From: Karalla daura
Lineage: Eukaryota > Chordata > Actinopteri > Chaetodontiformes > Leiognathidae
DNA: 64,000 bases
Reading direction: 5' to 3'
Assembly (NCBI GenBank): GCA_029224185.1
Contig: CM055190.1
Location: 15,503,320 to 15,567,319 of the forward strand
Shown in pieces: positions 24,168-35,600 of the stretch. The position numbers and the translations under genes were made by a program. Every line of letters begins with the position of its first letter. The stretch's first letter is position 1. The notes beneath the pieces are model-generated. The model was not told the origin of the DNA. It made no database searches and saw only the letters and a list, made by a program, of their open reading frames with translations.

Positions 24168-25294
24168 ATCCTGTGATGGAGTGGTGACTAGCCATGACAC
24201 CACTGGATGACTTAGTGGGTAAGATAATGGATGGACGGATGTCTTTCTCTAGTCATTTTGAACCTGTCCACAGACTGCTGATTACAAATGTGGAGTCACA
24301 TCGTGTCACACTAAGTAGTTCTGATGGAGGATACACAGTTTCATAAAATCTATAAATCTATTATCGTAAATCTCTTGTTTTATGCAACCAACAGTCAAGT
24401 AAGAAAATATGTCCAGATCTTAATCATCCATCCAACCATCCATCCATCCATCCATCCATCCATCCATTCATCTTATGGGGATGCTGGTGCCTATCTCTAG
24501 CTCATATGGGTTGAAAACAGGAAATACACCCTGAGCAGGTCAACACACCATTCACTCTGACACTCTAATGTGTCTCTGATCAACAATCGAGGCATTATGC
24601 TCTGTGCATTCTCTGGCTTCATAGCAACGACCTCAATGGTGGTTTTAGTTTCATTCTTTGGCGAAAGAAGAATGCAGAAAGCATCTTCTGCAAGACTGTG
24701 TCTCAGACCAGGCACCACAGCAATGTCGGAGATGTAGTCACACAAACTGTTTTTCAAGTGAATTACAATGGGAGGCAGAACAGAACAATCTGCAAACAGG
24801 ACACACCTGGGGCTGAGCTTATACAACTGACTACAGCATCTTGAATGTTTGGGAAAGCTTTTGCACCTGCCAAAAGTCTCTCTCTCTATATATATATGTA
24901 TATTTGTATATATAAAATGATAGTGGGTAAAGTGCAGAAGAAGGCAGAGGAAGAAGTCAGTGGGACGCCAACATCATGAAAGAAGAATAAAACGATTGAA
25001 AGAACAGCTGGAACAGATGTGGAAGGTCAAGGCTAGCATGGTCCCCGTGGGAGTAGGAGCACTCGGAGCAGGAACAGCATCTGAAGGCTCAGTTCAGAAG
25101 ATACTGTGCAGAACTCTCACACTCCCCGGACCCAAGCTTGAGAGAATGACACAGATACAGTAAGAGGGTGAGAAGGAAATTAGTGTGACTGTGTTTTGTG
25201 TTCAAAAGTGGTTCAGGGTCTCAACTGAATGTGGAAGCAGGAGCAAATAAACCTTATCTAATTTAATCTAATGTAAAGATGTCGCCTATGTGAC

Positions 25295-25347
<53 letters not shown>

Positions 25348-25760
25348 AGAGAGAGAGCACTCTGTCATGTTATACTCTGAAGATGAACTATATGTATAAC
25401 ATTTTGTACCGTTTTAAAGTTTTGTGAGTGTAACAAGATTTTACAACCTGTAAAACACACTGAACTTTACCCTGACAGTGAATGTAATTAAATAACATAT
25501 TTTATGAGCTTAATATATCACATGGGATATTAGCCCACGTTATTATCGTTTTAATGACGTCCTGTGACGGTGCCTCAATCCACATCCACGTTCACCTAAC
25601 CCTGTCCCCGTGTATAATATTGGTCCCTCGGGAGGAAAAATGAATAACGTTTCGTACCTGTGTGAGTGAATATCATCCTGGCGGAATGCGTGGCGTTGCC
25701 TTCAGCCAGACTGAGGCTCATTAATAGGAGGCACAGTCGGAGCTCTGCGGACAGGTACAT
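10257..25760 (-). CDS. sema7a: Semaphorin 7A, GPI-anchored (complete, 13 coding exons)
   Basis: Sema7A is a GPI-linked cell-surface ligand in axon growth and immune cells. Coding exons in transcript order: 25760-25658, 18635-18514, 18398-18339, 18145-18047, 17901-17793, 17242-17135, 17021-16879, 16704-16526, 16117-16024, 15864-15696, 15060-14945, 14766-14624, 10620-10257. All introns are GT-AG and every phase joins, giving 1809 nt and 602 aa. Residues 1-20 form a signal peptide, followed by a sema domain at about 36-440 (RNEWDMSAVCVYTIGDI, GAIHKVVQNG), a PSI domain at about 448-482 (CVLARDPYCGWDQKC), an Ig-like domain at about 495-570 (YFLQCP, then GEYRCES) and a C-terminal hydrophobic tail after GNAA that fits a GPI signal. 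Human SEMA7A has the same order. Oddities: no RGD motif, a missing cysteine pair in the sema domain, and an uncertain last acceptor. The 7-kb first intron is filled with mobile elements. Confidence 0.93.
10621..14623 (-). other. sema7a: sema7a last intron
   Basis: A 4-kb intron between the PSI exon and the Ig/GPI exon, with a GTAAGT donor at 14623. Apart from a fish dispersed-repeat fragment at about 14350-14440 I see no structured element. No exon of the right phase was confidently found in it. Confidence 0.7.
14350..14440. repeat. Fragment of ubiquitous fish dispersed repeat
   Basis: It carries the recognisable block ATCCACTCTCACACGCTCAC followed by CAATTTAGAGTCCCCAATCA, a pattern repeated all over ray-finned fish genomes. 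Related pieces occur at 24170-24240, 24421-24560, 25985-26165, 56030-56170 and 63900-64000 in this window. Confidence 0.65.
14624..14766 (-). CDS. sema7a: sema7a PSI-domain exon
   Basis: It encodes the cysteine-rich plexin-semaphorin-integrin module (NCSQYGDVCEECVLARDPYC, then GWDQKC). It starts in phase 0 directly after the end of the sema domain and ends in phase 2 at a strong GTAAGT donor. Confidence 0.92.
18920..19952 (+). repeat. Left inverted arm of the fold-back element
   Basis: 1033 bp. It has a unique outer part (18920-19093), four 133-bp units (19094-19625) and an AT-richer inner part ending in the GTTACCATGGAAACGAAAGG block. It mirrors the right arm through position x to 41841-x. 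Confidence 0.93.
19094..19625. repeat. 4 x 133-bp tandem repeat, left arm
   Basis: Four near-identical units, with CCAAAGCCCCTAAACGTC recurring at 19094, 19227 and 19360, and again at 19493. Unit 1 has AGAAACGCGG where the others have AGAACCGCGG. Because 133 is not a multiple of 3, the open frames running through are rotating-frame artefacts, not a protein. Confidence 0.95.
21889..22921 (-). repeat. Right inverted arm of the fold-back element
   Basis: A mirror image of the left arm with the same four 133-bp units (22216-22747), including the same outermost variant unit. Differences noticed are single bases, for example GAGCTGGGG for GAGCCGGGG at about 22383 and GGTCCCGAG against TGTCCCGAG near the inner part. 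Confidence 0.93.
22216..22747. repeat. 4 x 133-bp tandem repeat, right arm
   Basis: The inverted counterpart of the left-arm array, with the same unit order when read outward. Confidence 0.95.
22950..23440 (+). mobile_element. Retroelement-tail-like dispersed repeat, copy 1
   Basis: It contains a block common in fish genomes (GGATGAGAG, then CCAAACGTCTTCAAG, then CCTGGATG at 23113-23180). It ends with a tail (about 23345-23436) that is repeated at 25195-25280. It is interrupted by the solo LTR that follows. The class of the parent element was not determined. Confidence 0.5.
23441..23909 (+). mobile_element. Solo LTR of an endogenous retrovirus-type element
   Basis: A 469-bp unit starting TGTAGAAGAA and ending TTCTTCAACA (imperfect terminal inverted repeats, TG...CA). 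It is flanked by the 4-bp direct repeat CTCC (23437-23440 and 23910-23913). AATAAA at 23851 and a TATA-like CATAAAA near 23770 place promoter, R and U5 in order on the plus strand. No internal region or viral gene is present, so it is a recombined remnant. The related repeat tail at 25195-25300 shows the uninterrupted target sequence. Confidence 0.65.
24076..24166. repeat. (GT)n microsatellite, about 45 copies
   Basis: A slightly interrupted GT array in sema7a intron 1. Confidence 0.97.
24170..24240. repeat. Fish dispersed-repeat fragment
   Basis: CCTGTGATGGAGTGGTGAC followed by GGATGGACGGATG resembles one end of the ubiquitous fish repeat family seen elsewhere in the window. Confidence 0.5.
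24421..24560. repeat. (CATC)n plus fish dispersed-repeat fragment
   Basis: The (CATC)n tract at 24424-24471 is followed by GGGGATGCTGGTGCCTATCT and ACACCCTGAGCAGGTCAACA, matching the known order of the fish repeat whose tail is a CATC run. Confidence 0.65.
24890..25300 (+). mobile_element. Decayed non-LTR retrotransposon 3' end, copy 2
   Basis: A short frame at 24960-25163 resembles the C-terminal tail seen after the reverse transcriptase in some vertebrate LINE-like elements (MVPVGVGALG..., then a Leu/Pro-rich SVQKILCRTLTLPG). It is truncated at the 5' side and shares its 3' tail with copy 1 (23345-23440). It ends in AT, GT and GA simple repeats at 25295-25358. Confidence 0.5.
25658..25760 (-). 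CDS. sema7a: sema7a exon 1: start codon and signal peptide
   Basis: The ATG is at 25760 (minus strand). The first 20 residues (MYLSAELRLC, LLLMSLSLAE) form a typical signal peptide followed by GNATHSARMIF, and ARMIF aligns with the PRIF start of mature human SEMA7A. The exon ends in phase 1 at GTACGA and joins the next exon to give Glu35. The signal peptide, phase match and mature start together fix this start. Confidence 0.85.
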
Positions 25761-25985
25761 GTTGAGTGAAAGCAGCTGTCTGCCGCCGCTGCTACTTCAG
25801 CCCGGACTCGCACTGACAGCTGCAAGTCAGGCGGGGCTTCGAGCTGTGCCCGCCCAGGCGGATCCGCTCTGCTGTGATGGAGCAAGTGCAATTCTTGCTT
25901 TCCCAAAGCCGTCTGTATGCATGGACCGACTGGCCTCATGCTCGGACAACGAAGCGGGAGGGTGTGTGGAGTTAAAGAGGCGCGG
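25761..25985 (-). promoter_or_regulatory. sema7a: sema7a 5'UTR/promoter region
   Basis: A GC- and CpG-richer block just upstream of the start codon, with CCCGCCC at 25849-25855 and GCGGGGC at 25831-25837 as possible Sp1-type boxes. No TATA box was seen. The transcription start is not resolved. Confidence 0.45.
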
Positions 25986-26165
25986 GCTTTATCTTCTACG
26001 GGGGAGGGGGCAGATAAGCATGGTCTGCATGATGGACATGCATGTTTTGAGAGTGCGGGAGGAAGTCAAAGTCCCTGGAGGAAACCCTGGGAGTGAACCT
26101 CACACCGACTGAAACCAGTGGTACCCTGCCCTGGTGCGCCACCGGTCGTTACTGGCCTACCCTGT
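25985..26165. repeat. Fish dispersed-repeat fragment upstream of sema7a
   Basis: CATGTTTTGAGAGTGCGGGA, then CCTGGAGGAAACCC, then GTGCGCCACCGGTCG match the 3' block of the ubiquitous fish repeat. It lies only about 230 bases upstream of the sema7a start codon. Confidence 0.6.
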
Positions 26166-26859
26166 CACCCAGCGGGGTTGTCATTTGCACTGTGGATCCT
26201 CAGCAGCTGTTTCCTGTTGCCCAGAGAGTCGCGGTGAACAGAGGATGGGAAGCGAAAATATGTTTAATTTCTTAAAAGAAAACTGAAAACTCCGAAATCA
26301 AAACACGGCAGCTTCTGCCTCACACGCAAAAGAGATTTTCCGTCTTGGAGTGGTACAGTGGCTGTACTGTGTGTGTCTTGTCCTAAAGCTGGATGCTGAC
26401 TGCAGTAGCAACTGGAGGATTGCCAGTGACTTTATTAAAAGTGCTGCAGTGCACATGCGGATGGGAGACCGCAGGGAAGTAGGACTTGGAAAATGACACG
26501 CAGGAAACCGCTGAAAAGAATAACAGGAACACCTATATTTTAACCACAGTGATCATTTCATCAGCAGGGAGGAGGCTGTGAGAAGGAGTGAGGATGCTCA
26601 GCCCATTGAGTCAGATGCTTCATATGCAGAGTTCTGAGGAGGACTTATTCTATTATATTTCCCATCTGTAGGTTTCACAGGCTCCACCTAGAGTAACATT
26701 TTGCCATATTAACAATGTGTCTGTCTTCTTTTTAGGGAAGACCTAGACTGAAAACACATTTTACTTCAGCTGTGAAGAATCAGGACCAAAGATTTAGAAT
26801 ACGTCCAAAAACAATGCTAGCTCCACATTGATGCATATATTTCAAGCAGCTAGACGTGG

Positions 26860-27280
26860 TTGAATCTGATCAGAAACTGAATGTGATGTAAAATACAAAT
26901 ATGATTGAAACCATACAGACCCACTTTTCTTTGCATATACCTGCTAATGTAAATAAAATCAGTTTGGTATAGTTTCCCATCAGTCTATGTATATAAGTGT
27001 ATCAGGCTGGGCATGTATGTGTTCCACAGCAATAAAGCTATATAGCTCTATTGTTCAACATAACATTGTAACATGTACATGTCGCCAGATAAGCATGAAA
27101 GGACACCATATTTGTGCAGAAATGCTATGTAATATGCCCATGTCTAAAAATAAGGTCTTAAAAGGACCTGTAAAATAACATCTGAAGCATTTCTGATGCA
27201 GGTAATGTTCGATATCTTCTCTGTTAACACAAAGGAATAAGGATAGATAGTCCATACAATAGCTCTAGGTCTCACATAAG
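26860..27280. repeat. Dispersed repeat family A, copy 1
   Basis: It shares blocks such as GAATGTGATGTAAAA, TTCCACAGCAATAAAGCTAT and CATCTGAAGCATTTCTGATG with copies at 28800-29210, 32440-32870, 48690-48990 and 57240-57490. The identity of the family is unknown to me. Confidence 0.5.
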
Positions 27281-28799
27281 ATAGAGGATCATGGAGTGGA
27301 GGAAGGGGGCCTTAGGGGGGCACTGTTTATCTTTGCAATTCATGCCAAAGATTCTCTCCTCCATTCTGTGACATACAGTATTTGCTGATGGAGAAAGATT
27401 TAGAGTGATGAGTTTCCTAACAATTAGTCTTAACAGTTCAAGTGTTAAGTGAGTCCAGTGGAGTGAGTTTATGTGTTCACATAAGAGAATAGCTGTATGA
27501 CCCACCCACTCAAAAGCGAAGTAAATTAATAGATACATGAAAAATGCGATGATGCTATAATATGGAGTGACATTAGGCTTCCATTAGGAGCCTTTTGGCC
27601 TCGGGGCAACCATATTTATAGCATAAAATAGCGTAAAGTCCATGGTTCATGGAGAGTCACTAATTTGTCTCTTCGATCAGGGATGTACTTTATTTTGCTT
27701 TGCTGGACTTAAGGAGCACAGTTGAGTCACTGCTTTTCATCTGAAGTCCATATTTTAAGCATGCATTGGCTTGATTTCTAGTACTTGTAATCAAGCATAA
27801 GACACAATAAAATTACACGGTTTACGTCTTGAGGCTGAGCAACACCATCATTAAGTCATAATGTCTAGCCATGTGGTGCATCTAAACCCAATACTCATCC
27901 TCATTTTCTTTCACCGACTCTTGAGAAAACTGTCTGTCTCTGCAGCTGCCACATCTCTGTTATATTCAGCAGCTTCTGTCTAACTGTCTGTCTGCCACTT
28001 CAGAGGAAGGTGTGAGGTCAGATCACAGCCTCAGACTGGCGTGCAGTCACACATGTGTCCTGCTGGTCTTCTTTGAGCTGAGGGTTCCCGTTTAGACGTC
28101 TGAACTTCTCCATGAAACACTTGGAAAAAAACAAACAAAAAAACAACACGAAACCTGAGTCATTTCCCCTTGGTACCCAACTCTACTGAAGTTCACTTCA
28201 ACAAAAATCCAGTCTGAAAGTTCTGGCTGCCCTGAAGCTTAGAATAATGTTTATTTAAACCATTGCATAAGAGCATAATAACAACTACAAAATGATAAAA
28301 TAGTGATGCTCTTCCTCCCATTTGAAGTACTGAACTGCATCAGGTTGCAGGTTGACTTGACAGATTCTGCCCTCTAGTGGGCACACAGGGCTTTACAAAC
28401 TGGTTCCTCTGCTTCATCATTTTCACTTAAGCTTTAAACTTTGGGAACAGACTCACACTGCACTGCAGTTTAAGGATCTTGGAAAAAATCAGAGTCTTTG
28501 AAGCACACACAGGCTATGATGAGAAGCATCAGGGAGAGGTCACCCTCCGCAGTTCAGACACACACACATTGAATAGATTGATGATTTTTCAGAATACTGA
28601 TGAGATTTTCATTATGATTCATGTAAATTATGAACAATTAAATGTAATTTCCGATCTAGAGGTGGTTCATCTTTGGATTTTCCTAAATGTATCTACCCAG
28701 ACATGAAATCAAGGCCAAGAATTAAAAATTCTTTTTGCCTTGACTTTACCTAGATATTGACAGTCTATTCCCAGCCAACAATGTGCAGCTGGTCCTTAA

Positions 28800-29210
28800 C
28801 ATTATCCTCATATCTCAGATTTTGAAATGTGGTTGAAAGACAGACAACAATATCCGAACAGAGACAGAATGTGGTGTAAAAACACAAACCATGTCCAAGA
28901 TAGTTTGCATAAACTAGTGAAATGTCACTGTATGCACTCCTGGTTCTTCCTGAGGATCTGATTGCTCCTCTGATTCTGGATCAAACATGTGAGGCTGCAT
29001 ATGTAGATGCTCCATAGCTGTATCGCTCTACTTTAGGAAAAAAGCTGCCAATATCTCTCTCTTTTTTTTTTTTTAGCAAGGAGTGTCAAGTCAATTCTAA
29101 ATTAAGAATTTTAATCTGAGGTGTTTCTGATGAAACCATTTATCCATAGCTTCTATGGTCACAAAAATTTTCCAATCTAGGTGCCCCTTTAATTACTGCA
29201 GCTTTTAAAC
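28800..29210. repeat. Dispersed repeat family A, copy 2
   Basis: The block CACTCCTGGTTCTTCCTGAG followed by TCCTCTGATTCTGGAT is closely matched at 32529-32575. The end block AGCTTCTATGGTCAC, then CAATCTAGGTGCCCCTTTAA, is shared with the other copies. Confidence 0.6.
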
Positions 29211-29647
29211 CTTTACCCCATAAAGCATGGAAACAATTGTTTTCTATCTTTTGTAATATCCTCTATTTTTTAGTGTGTCTGTGCTAATTTAAATGATGTC
29301 CACATTGCATCATAAACACGGGCAATATGTTTGACAACTTTTATTAACTGGTGTCTGGTGTGTCTCATGTCTCATGACATGACAGCTGGTGAAGATGTGC
29401 CAGCAGATAAATAATCTGGATTTATTTTGGGCGCAAACACACTCAGTTTGCTCAGACAGCCGGGGCAGAGGAGCTGGGAGCTGTAATAAGGCATGTGAGC
29501 TGCAGCTCTGTGTTTCAGGACACAGCTCAGGCAGCAGTGAAGCCATTGGCTGCAGGCTGCAGGTCCCTGCGCTGTGACGATGGAGCGCTCTGATAAACAG
29601 TGCTCACAGCCACTCTGCACACACACGTCGGAGGAGTGAGTGGGACC

Positions 29648-29669
29648 ATGTCGCAGTACACTCTGGGAG
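29648..29669 (+). CDS. Tiny first coding exon of the tandem-C2 gene
   Basis: It encodes MSQYTLG plus one base, ending at a GTAGGA donor. The start context GGGACCATGT is good, and phase 1 joins exactly to TC at 32895, giving Val8. Without it, the large second exon has an open frame but no upstream ATG, only Met10. A minimal N-terminus before the membrane segment is normal for synaptotagmins. Confidence 0.7.
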
Positions 29670-32600
29670 GTAGGACCCCTTCATTCATTGATCCTCAGCT
29701 TCTAGTTCCTACTTTCTGCTGCTCTGGTTTGGTCTGTGTGGCTGTGTGGTTTTCATTTGCAGAAACGGACAGGCGTGCAGGCTTCATGAGCTAGAACAGA
29801 TTTATTCATGACAAAGAAGTGCTGTTAATTTAATGGACTTGGAAGGAGGAGGAAGCTGAACTGGAGCGGCCTGGTGGTTTAGAGTGAAGGTGTCCTTCAC
29901 TCTGTTGTCTTTTGATAACTTTGTGTGAACAGTTTGCAGACAAATAGAAGAGGTTAGATTAAGCTTTGCACGCTCTGTCCTTTATTAAAACATTGACATT
30001 CCTGCATTGCTGTTTGCATGGCTAAATAGGTCTTAAACACAAACTCATGCATCACAAGTGATCTTTCTGCATCCCTGGCTGCAGTACTGCAGTAGCTGCA
30101 TCACTTGCTGTGCAATTGAGTTGGTTTGAGTCATTTTTCTGGAGGGACTCCATCAGCGTTTATATTCTTTATAACATCAGTGCTGCATTCAGCCCTGCTC
30201 TGCTCTCCTCTGTAAATGGAGACAGCAGAAGCAGCTGCCTGCTGCTGGACCTGCTCCATGGACAGATCTGCACCGACAGGTAGCACTCACCAGCTTATAC
30301 TCTGTGTGATCTTATCTTCACCAGTGGACACCTTGATCCGTGTTGTTTCACTGCCAGTGGTGAGGGAGCTGATGGAAAACAACCCAGAGCTCAGATCAGC
30401 AGAGCAGATTTGTGCCAAATCTAAAAATCCTGTGCCAAAGTGGACAAAAAATAAAACAAATCGATTCCCTAGATTAATTTGTGCTTCAAAGTTAATTCCT
30501 CCTCTATTTTACAATAAAACTCATAGAATCTCCTCAGAAGTGACAGATTTTTATATGTGTTTGTGTTTTTTTTTAAAGCATATGGTCTTCTATCAAAGCA
30601 ACACCATCCAGTAAATGATCCCCCCTGTCAGTGCTGGTTGTTTACCTTGCAGTGGTCACACAGCTCTGTTTCCACCCTCTGCAGCAGCATCTCTGAAGCA
30701 TGACTCATCCCCGTGCAGCTTCATGATCTGACGTTAAATGCACATCAGGGTTTTAATGGCTTCACTCACAGTAACTATGGCAGCTCCGTCACGACTTCAC
30801 ACTCAGCTTCGTGCTGGGGGAAAAAAACATCCCCAAACAGTTTTATTTTGAAATTTAACTCACCATGTTTTTATTATGTTTTTATTGTGTTGATAAATTC
30901 TGAAATAGTGCAGCCATGATTGGAGTAATCTGTGAATGTGATTGCAAAGAAACAGATGAACATAACTGGAATAATGTGAAAATCATGAGATCTGGTTATC
31001 GCACTGTTAAAACCTATGATTTCATATTGATGAAAATGTTAAATTTCACTGTTTAAAAGCTGCTGAAAACATCATAATTTAGGCACACAACTGTGATTGT
31101 ATTTAGACATTTTAACTTGAGAAATGTTCCACATTACAGTTAATTCCCTAAATGTTTAATCTGCTTGTCATCTCGAATCCAGTGCTTTTGTTTTATAATA
31201 TTTTTTCCTGTATTTATCCTTATGTCTCTAAACCGATCAGCTGCTTCCTCTCTCATCTTCTCCCAGCAGCTCTGATTTCTCTTGAGTGTATTCAAGTTGG
31301 TTTATTTGATCTTGTTTTTTTGATGACTACATCTCATGTGCCACACATCACTTTATGTCTCAATTCATATTTTGTGGGGCTACGGTGCATTTCTCTTCAG
31401 CACCCATATTATTGTTGAATTCCTGTTTTTTATTTATTATAAACTGCACTGAGCAGGTGTGTAAATGGGGAAATGCGTTCTCAGCTTGAGCCAATAAACA
31501 CTCTGATACACAGCAACTGGAACATTGTAATTGTCACCTTTAAAGATATGGGAGGTCTATTTGTAAGAACATTACTAACTTAGGCTCTATGTCTTGAGTA
31601 AGGAAAAGGTATAAAGAAAAATTGTGATTATAGTTTCAGTTTCTTCTATTATATTTCACTTCATCTTTTAATGCTTGTTAGTTGTATATCTATACCTTAG
31701 GCAGAATTCTTCCTCTGTCACTCTCATAGTTCTCTGCTCTTTGTATATGTTTTCCTTACACTGATGTTGATAAATGATCAAATAAACACTGTAAAACAAA
31801 CATCACAACACAGCTAGGAGCCACAGTGATGGATACGCACTCACACGTGACTGATCGGCAGCAGCATCGACAGCAACGTATTACATGTGCTCTGCTTCTG
31901 CTTTGGATGAAAACATTAACTGTGGCAATACCATTTATACAATTATGATCATAACGCCCGAGACATTTCCTCTTTAATCTCATCAGAGATGCAGAGTGCA
32001 GACACAACAAGGTTCTTACAGTCATATGTCCTCCAATCTTTCCTAATGAATTTGACTCGATTGATGAGTCTCTCCATTTATTTCTTATCTTTACCAGAGG
32101 GAATCGTTATTTCTCCTTCATTTCTGTTTTTCACCCACAAACTATCTCATCCTCTTCACCATTACTCTGCAATCTAAGTCACCTGTGCAATATTTTCCAA
32201 TATACTTGACTTTACATGGACAGTGTCCTTCAGCGACTGACATATTCCCTATCAATGTGCAATAAATTATTTTTTTTATGCATGTATATCATGTTCCAGC
32301 TGTCCCTTTTTGATGCTCCTCTGTCATCTTTGAGGCTGCAATGAAACAAATGTCCACAGTGTGGTACTAATAAAGTTTTACTGTGGTAAAATCATTGGGC
32401 AACACTTAATAAAGTGGAGCAGCCAAGATCTGATTCACCTCTCAATTAACTGGGCACTCCTCTGAGCTAGTTGTGTAAATCAAGACACACAACAGCTGCA
32501 GATTTTCCAGTGAAATATCAGTGTATGCGCTCCTGGTTATTCCTCAGTATCTGATGCCTCCTCTGATTCTGGATGTGTGCATGCTCCACAGTTGTATCAC

Positions 32601-35600
32601 TCCTGTTACCACTTAGTTCAGGAAAAGTTGCTAAGCTCTGTTGTTTATCAAGGAATGTAAATTCACATAATGATTCATATGAAAAGCCAGGAAGTACACT
32701 TGATGTTGCCAGATCAGTATTATATGGAGCAGAACAAAATTGCCCTGTAATCCCCACCAAGAAATAGGACCGTAAGTGGACTTGTACAAAAGCATATGAT
32801 GCACTTCTGACAGTCCAATGTTCTATGGCTTCAGTGTTACGACCATCCTCAGGTCTCCTTTAAACCCTGACCTCTTTGTTTTCTGTCTGTGTAGTCCACA
32901 TGCAGATCCTGCTGGCTGTGGGCCTTGCTGTGTTCTGCTACTGTCTGGTTCTTGCCTGCATCCTCTGCTGTCGCCGGAGGCGGAAGAGCGTTCCCTCGGA
33001 GGACAAGGAGGCCGTGTTCCTGTCTCCTCACCGGGCGGAGAGAGTGACCGTGACTCTGACTCCGTCTCCGGCCTGCACCCAGCCTGTCAAGCAGCAGTAT
33101 GAGGAGCTGGATGGGGACGTGCTGGAGTTCCCCTCCTCTAAAAGCAGCTCGTCTCCATCTGAGGATGACCTCACTGCGCTGCCGTTTGACCCCAGCCCCA
33201 CCGGCTCGGCTGAGATGGTGCAGTCTCCGGGCTGCTCCGTCCCCATGCGGCGCCTCAGCACCCCGGTCCTCCCATGCTCCCCCAGTAAGCCTGCCACCCA
33301 GGGCCGGGCCTCCCTGCCCTCCCTGTCCAAGCTGGGCCTGGTGTCCCGTTCCCGCCGGGCTGTGGGCCGGCGCAGCACTGTGACCGGGGAGAGTTTCCTC
33401 TACAGCGAGAGCAGCAAACTCACAGCCGGAGCTGCTGGAGCCCCCTACGGCTCCAACTCCCTCTCAGTCCCCTCCAAACCTGCCCCGCTGCTGCACTTCT
33501 CCCTGCTCTTCTCCTCCACCTGTGGTACCCTGGCAGTCAACATCCTGGGGCTCTCTGGGGCCAGTCGGAGGCGCAGCGGGGTGTTTGTCCGGGCCAGTCT
33601 GCCCCCGCTCTGCCCCTCCCCTCAGCAGACAGCGTCCCGACGCCGCAGCCTCAGCCCGGACCTCCACAGCCAGAGCTTCGTGCTGCCGGTGGGCTCTGTG
33701 GAGGAGCTGCGCAGCTGCACCCTGAGGCTGGCCGTCTACAGCAGGGACTTCTCCGGCCTGCGGGAGGCGGCGCTGGGCGTGGTGGAGCTGCCCTGCGAGC
33801 ACATGGACTGGGAGCCCGACACCACCACCACCTACACCAGGCAGCTCAGCCCGGCAAAAAACAAGCTGAAAAAGGTAGCTGGAGGTTGGCTGATGTCTTT
33901 GTTATACTGAGTAAATGTTGTGTACTCATCAGCAGAATCTGTAGAAGGAAAATTAACAGGGAAGAATGGATTTACATAAGAAATTGTAATTTTGGAAATG
34001 ACGGTGGAGCAACAACACTGGGTTCAAAGCATTTTAGATAATGGATAGATTGAGTGGGTGGATTCAACATAGATGTAGATGTAGGTCAACATGTGTAGGC
34101 AGTTTAATATTCAGGCGAAAATCAGCGAGAACACTCTTATTAAGGCCAACAGTGACAAAAGAAATCTAATTCCACCAAATAAATTGTATTCCCAACTTGA
34201 CAACTAACTTGTTTGTTCAGCTTCAACCAATCAGCAACACTTCTTACATGTGCTGTAGAAACCTAACTGTCCATGAAACAAACAAGTGTATCTATATTCC
34301 ACCCCTGCAGTCTTAAGGTTTGCCAGGGTTTCATAATATTTTTTGGAGCAGGAATTACAACATTTAGCCTTTACTGGGCCTACTTAATTCATGTGTGAGA
34401 AAATTGTGTGAAAATTGATTGTTGCAGGACCTGTGGTTATGTTGGCTCTAAGCAGACTACTGAGCGCTGCAGATTGCTGATTAGATTTGTTCTGACTCAA
34501 ACCTGAGAAGGACCTGATCGTCAGCAGCTGGAGCTGAGCCTAGACAGAGTTTGCAGAGTCTAGAAGAAAAAAGTGATGAGGAGCGTTAAATAAGATCAAC
34601 CTCATCAAACTGCAATAATCTTGTGCTGGAACTTTCTCTCGACAATGTTCTCAAAAACAGACCGGAGACAGGCGTGGTGTTTCTTTTCAGTCTGAAAAGA
34701 CATTAAAAGTATACTGGTTGGCTGGTACAAACATGCGCTACATATTTCTAATCCTATGAGGCTTTACCACAGGCTGTTTTTGGTCAGATCCAGCCAAATG
34801 TTAACAGAAACCTCAGCTGCTCCTCTTCTTTCTCCTTTTAAATAGAGACAGGCTGAGCTGTGATGAGTCGACCAAAGACCTGCGGGGTCGGTCGGCTCGT
34901 TTTTTTTTCCTCCGTTTTTCAGCTTCTCGGTAATGATGTGAAAGCAGAGCTGACTGTGGGCTGTGTGTGGGCATGCGTGCGTGTGACTGTGTGATTTTGT
35001 GTGGTCAGGATTACAGCTCCCGTTTGTGGCCACTGATTGAGCGCACCTTTGATGGCAGCACGCGCACGGCCTCATTTCTCTTGACGAGGTTTGCAATTTT
35101 ACTTACATTTCACGGAGAGGGGAACCCTAAGCATGCACACACCAGGAATAAATAGCACATATCATGTTTTATCCACGATGGAATGTCACGTCTAATCAGC
35201 TCCCCCATCAGCCAAGTTTTCCACTGTTGTTAGTCACAGTGATGTTGTTGTAAGCGGCTGCAGAGCAAACAAGCCGAGTGTGTTAAACTGGCAAGCCGCC
35301 CACGCTGTTGAACTAATGCCAGGGGGCATCAGTAACAGGCTAGTGAAACAAGGGGGTCGTGATGTCACTCTGGACATTAGTTGTCCTTTTTTTTTTTTTT
35401 TTTGCGAAGCGATTAGAGTAGCACAGCAAGCAGGATAATTCCTCAGAGAGAGGCTGCATGTGGCTCGTGACTCCAGCATCTAATGTGGGCGCTTCCTTGA
35501 TTTATCGTGAAACTCCAGGGTTTCCAATCAGCATAATGGGACCAGCTGGAGCATTGACGATCATTCATCCACATTACATTACTTGTTTTGACGTCTCATG

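Larger units (their letters stand above)
18636..25657 (-). other. sema7a: sema7a intron 1, loaded with mobile elements
   Basis: A 7-kb phase 1 intron between the signal-peptide exon and the first sema-domain exon. About 60 percent or more of it is repeat: a 4-kb fold-back element, a solo LTR, two related retroelement tails, GT and CATC microsatellites and fish dispersed repeats. No exon was seen inside it. Confidence 0.85.
26166..29647. other. Spacer between divergent sema7a and the tandem-C2 gene
   Basis: No coding region. It contains two copies of dispersed repeat family A (about 26860-27280 and 28800-29210). The last part (29440-29647), upstream of the C2-gene ATG, is GC-richer and may hold its promoter and 5'UTR. 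Confidence 0.6.

Noticed and set aside
23989..24195. Thr-His repeat open frame
   Set aside because: It is the GT/CA microsatellite translated.
25666..26112. 148-codon plus-strand open frame over the sema7a promoter
   Set aside because: It overlaps sema7a exon 1, its GC-rich 5' region and a fish repeat fragment; no family resemblance.
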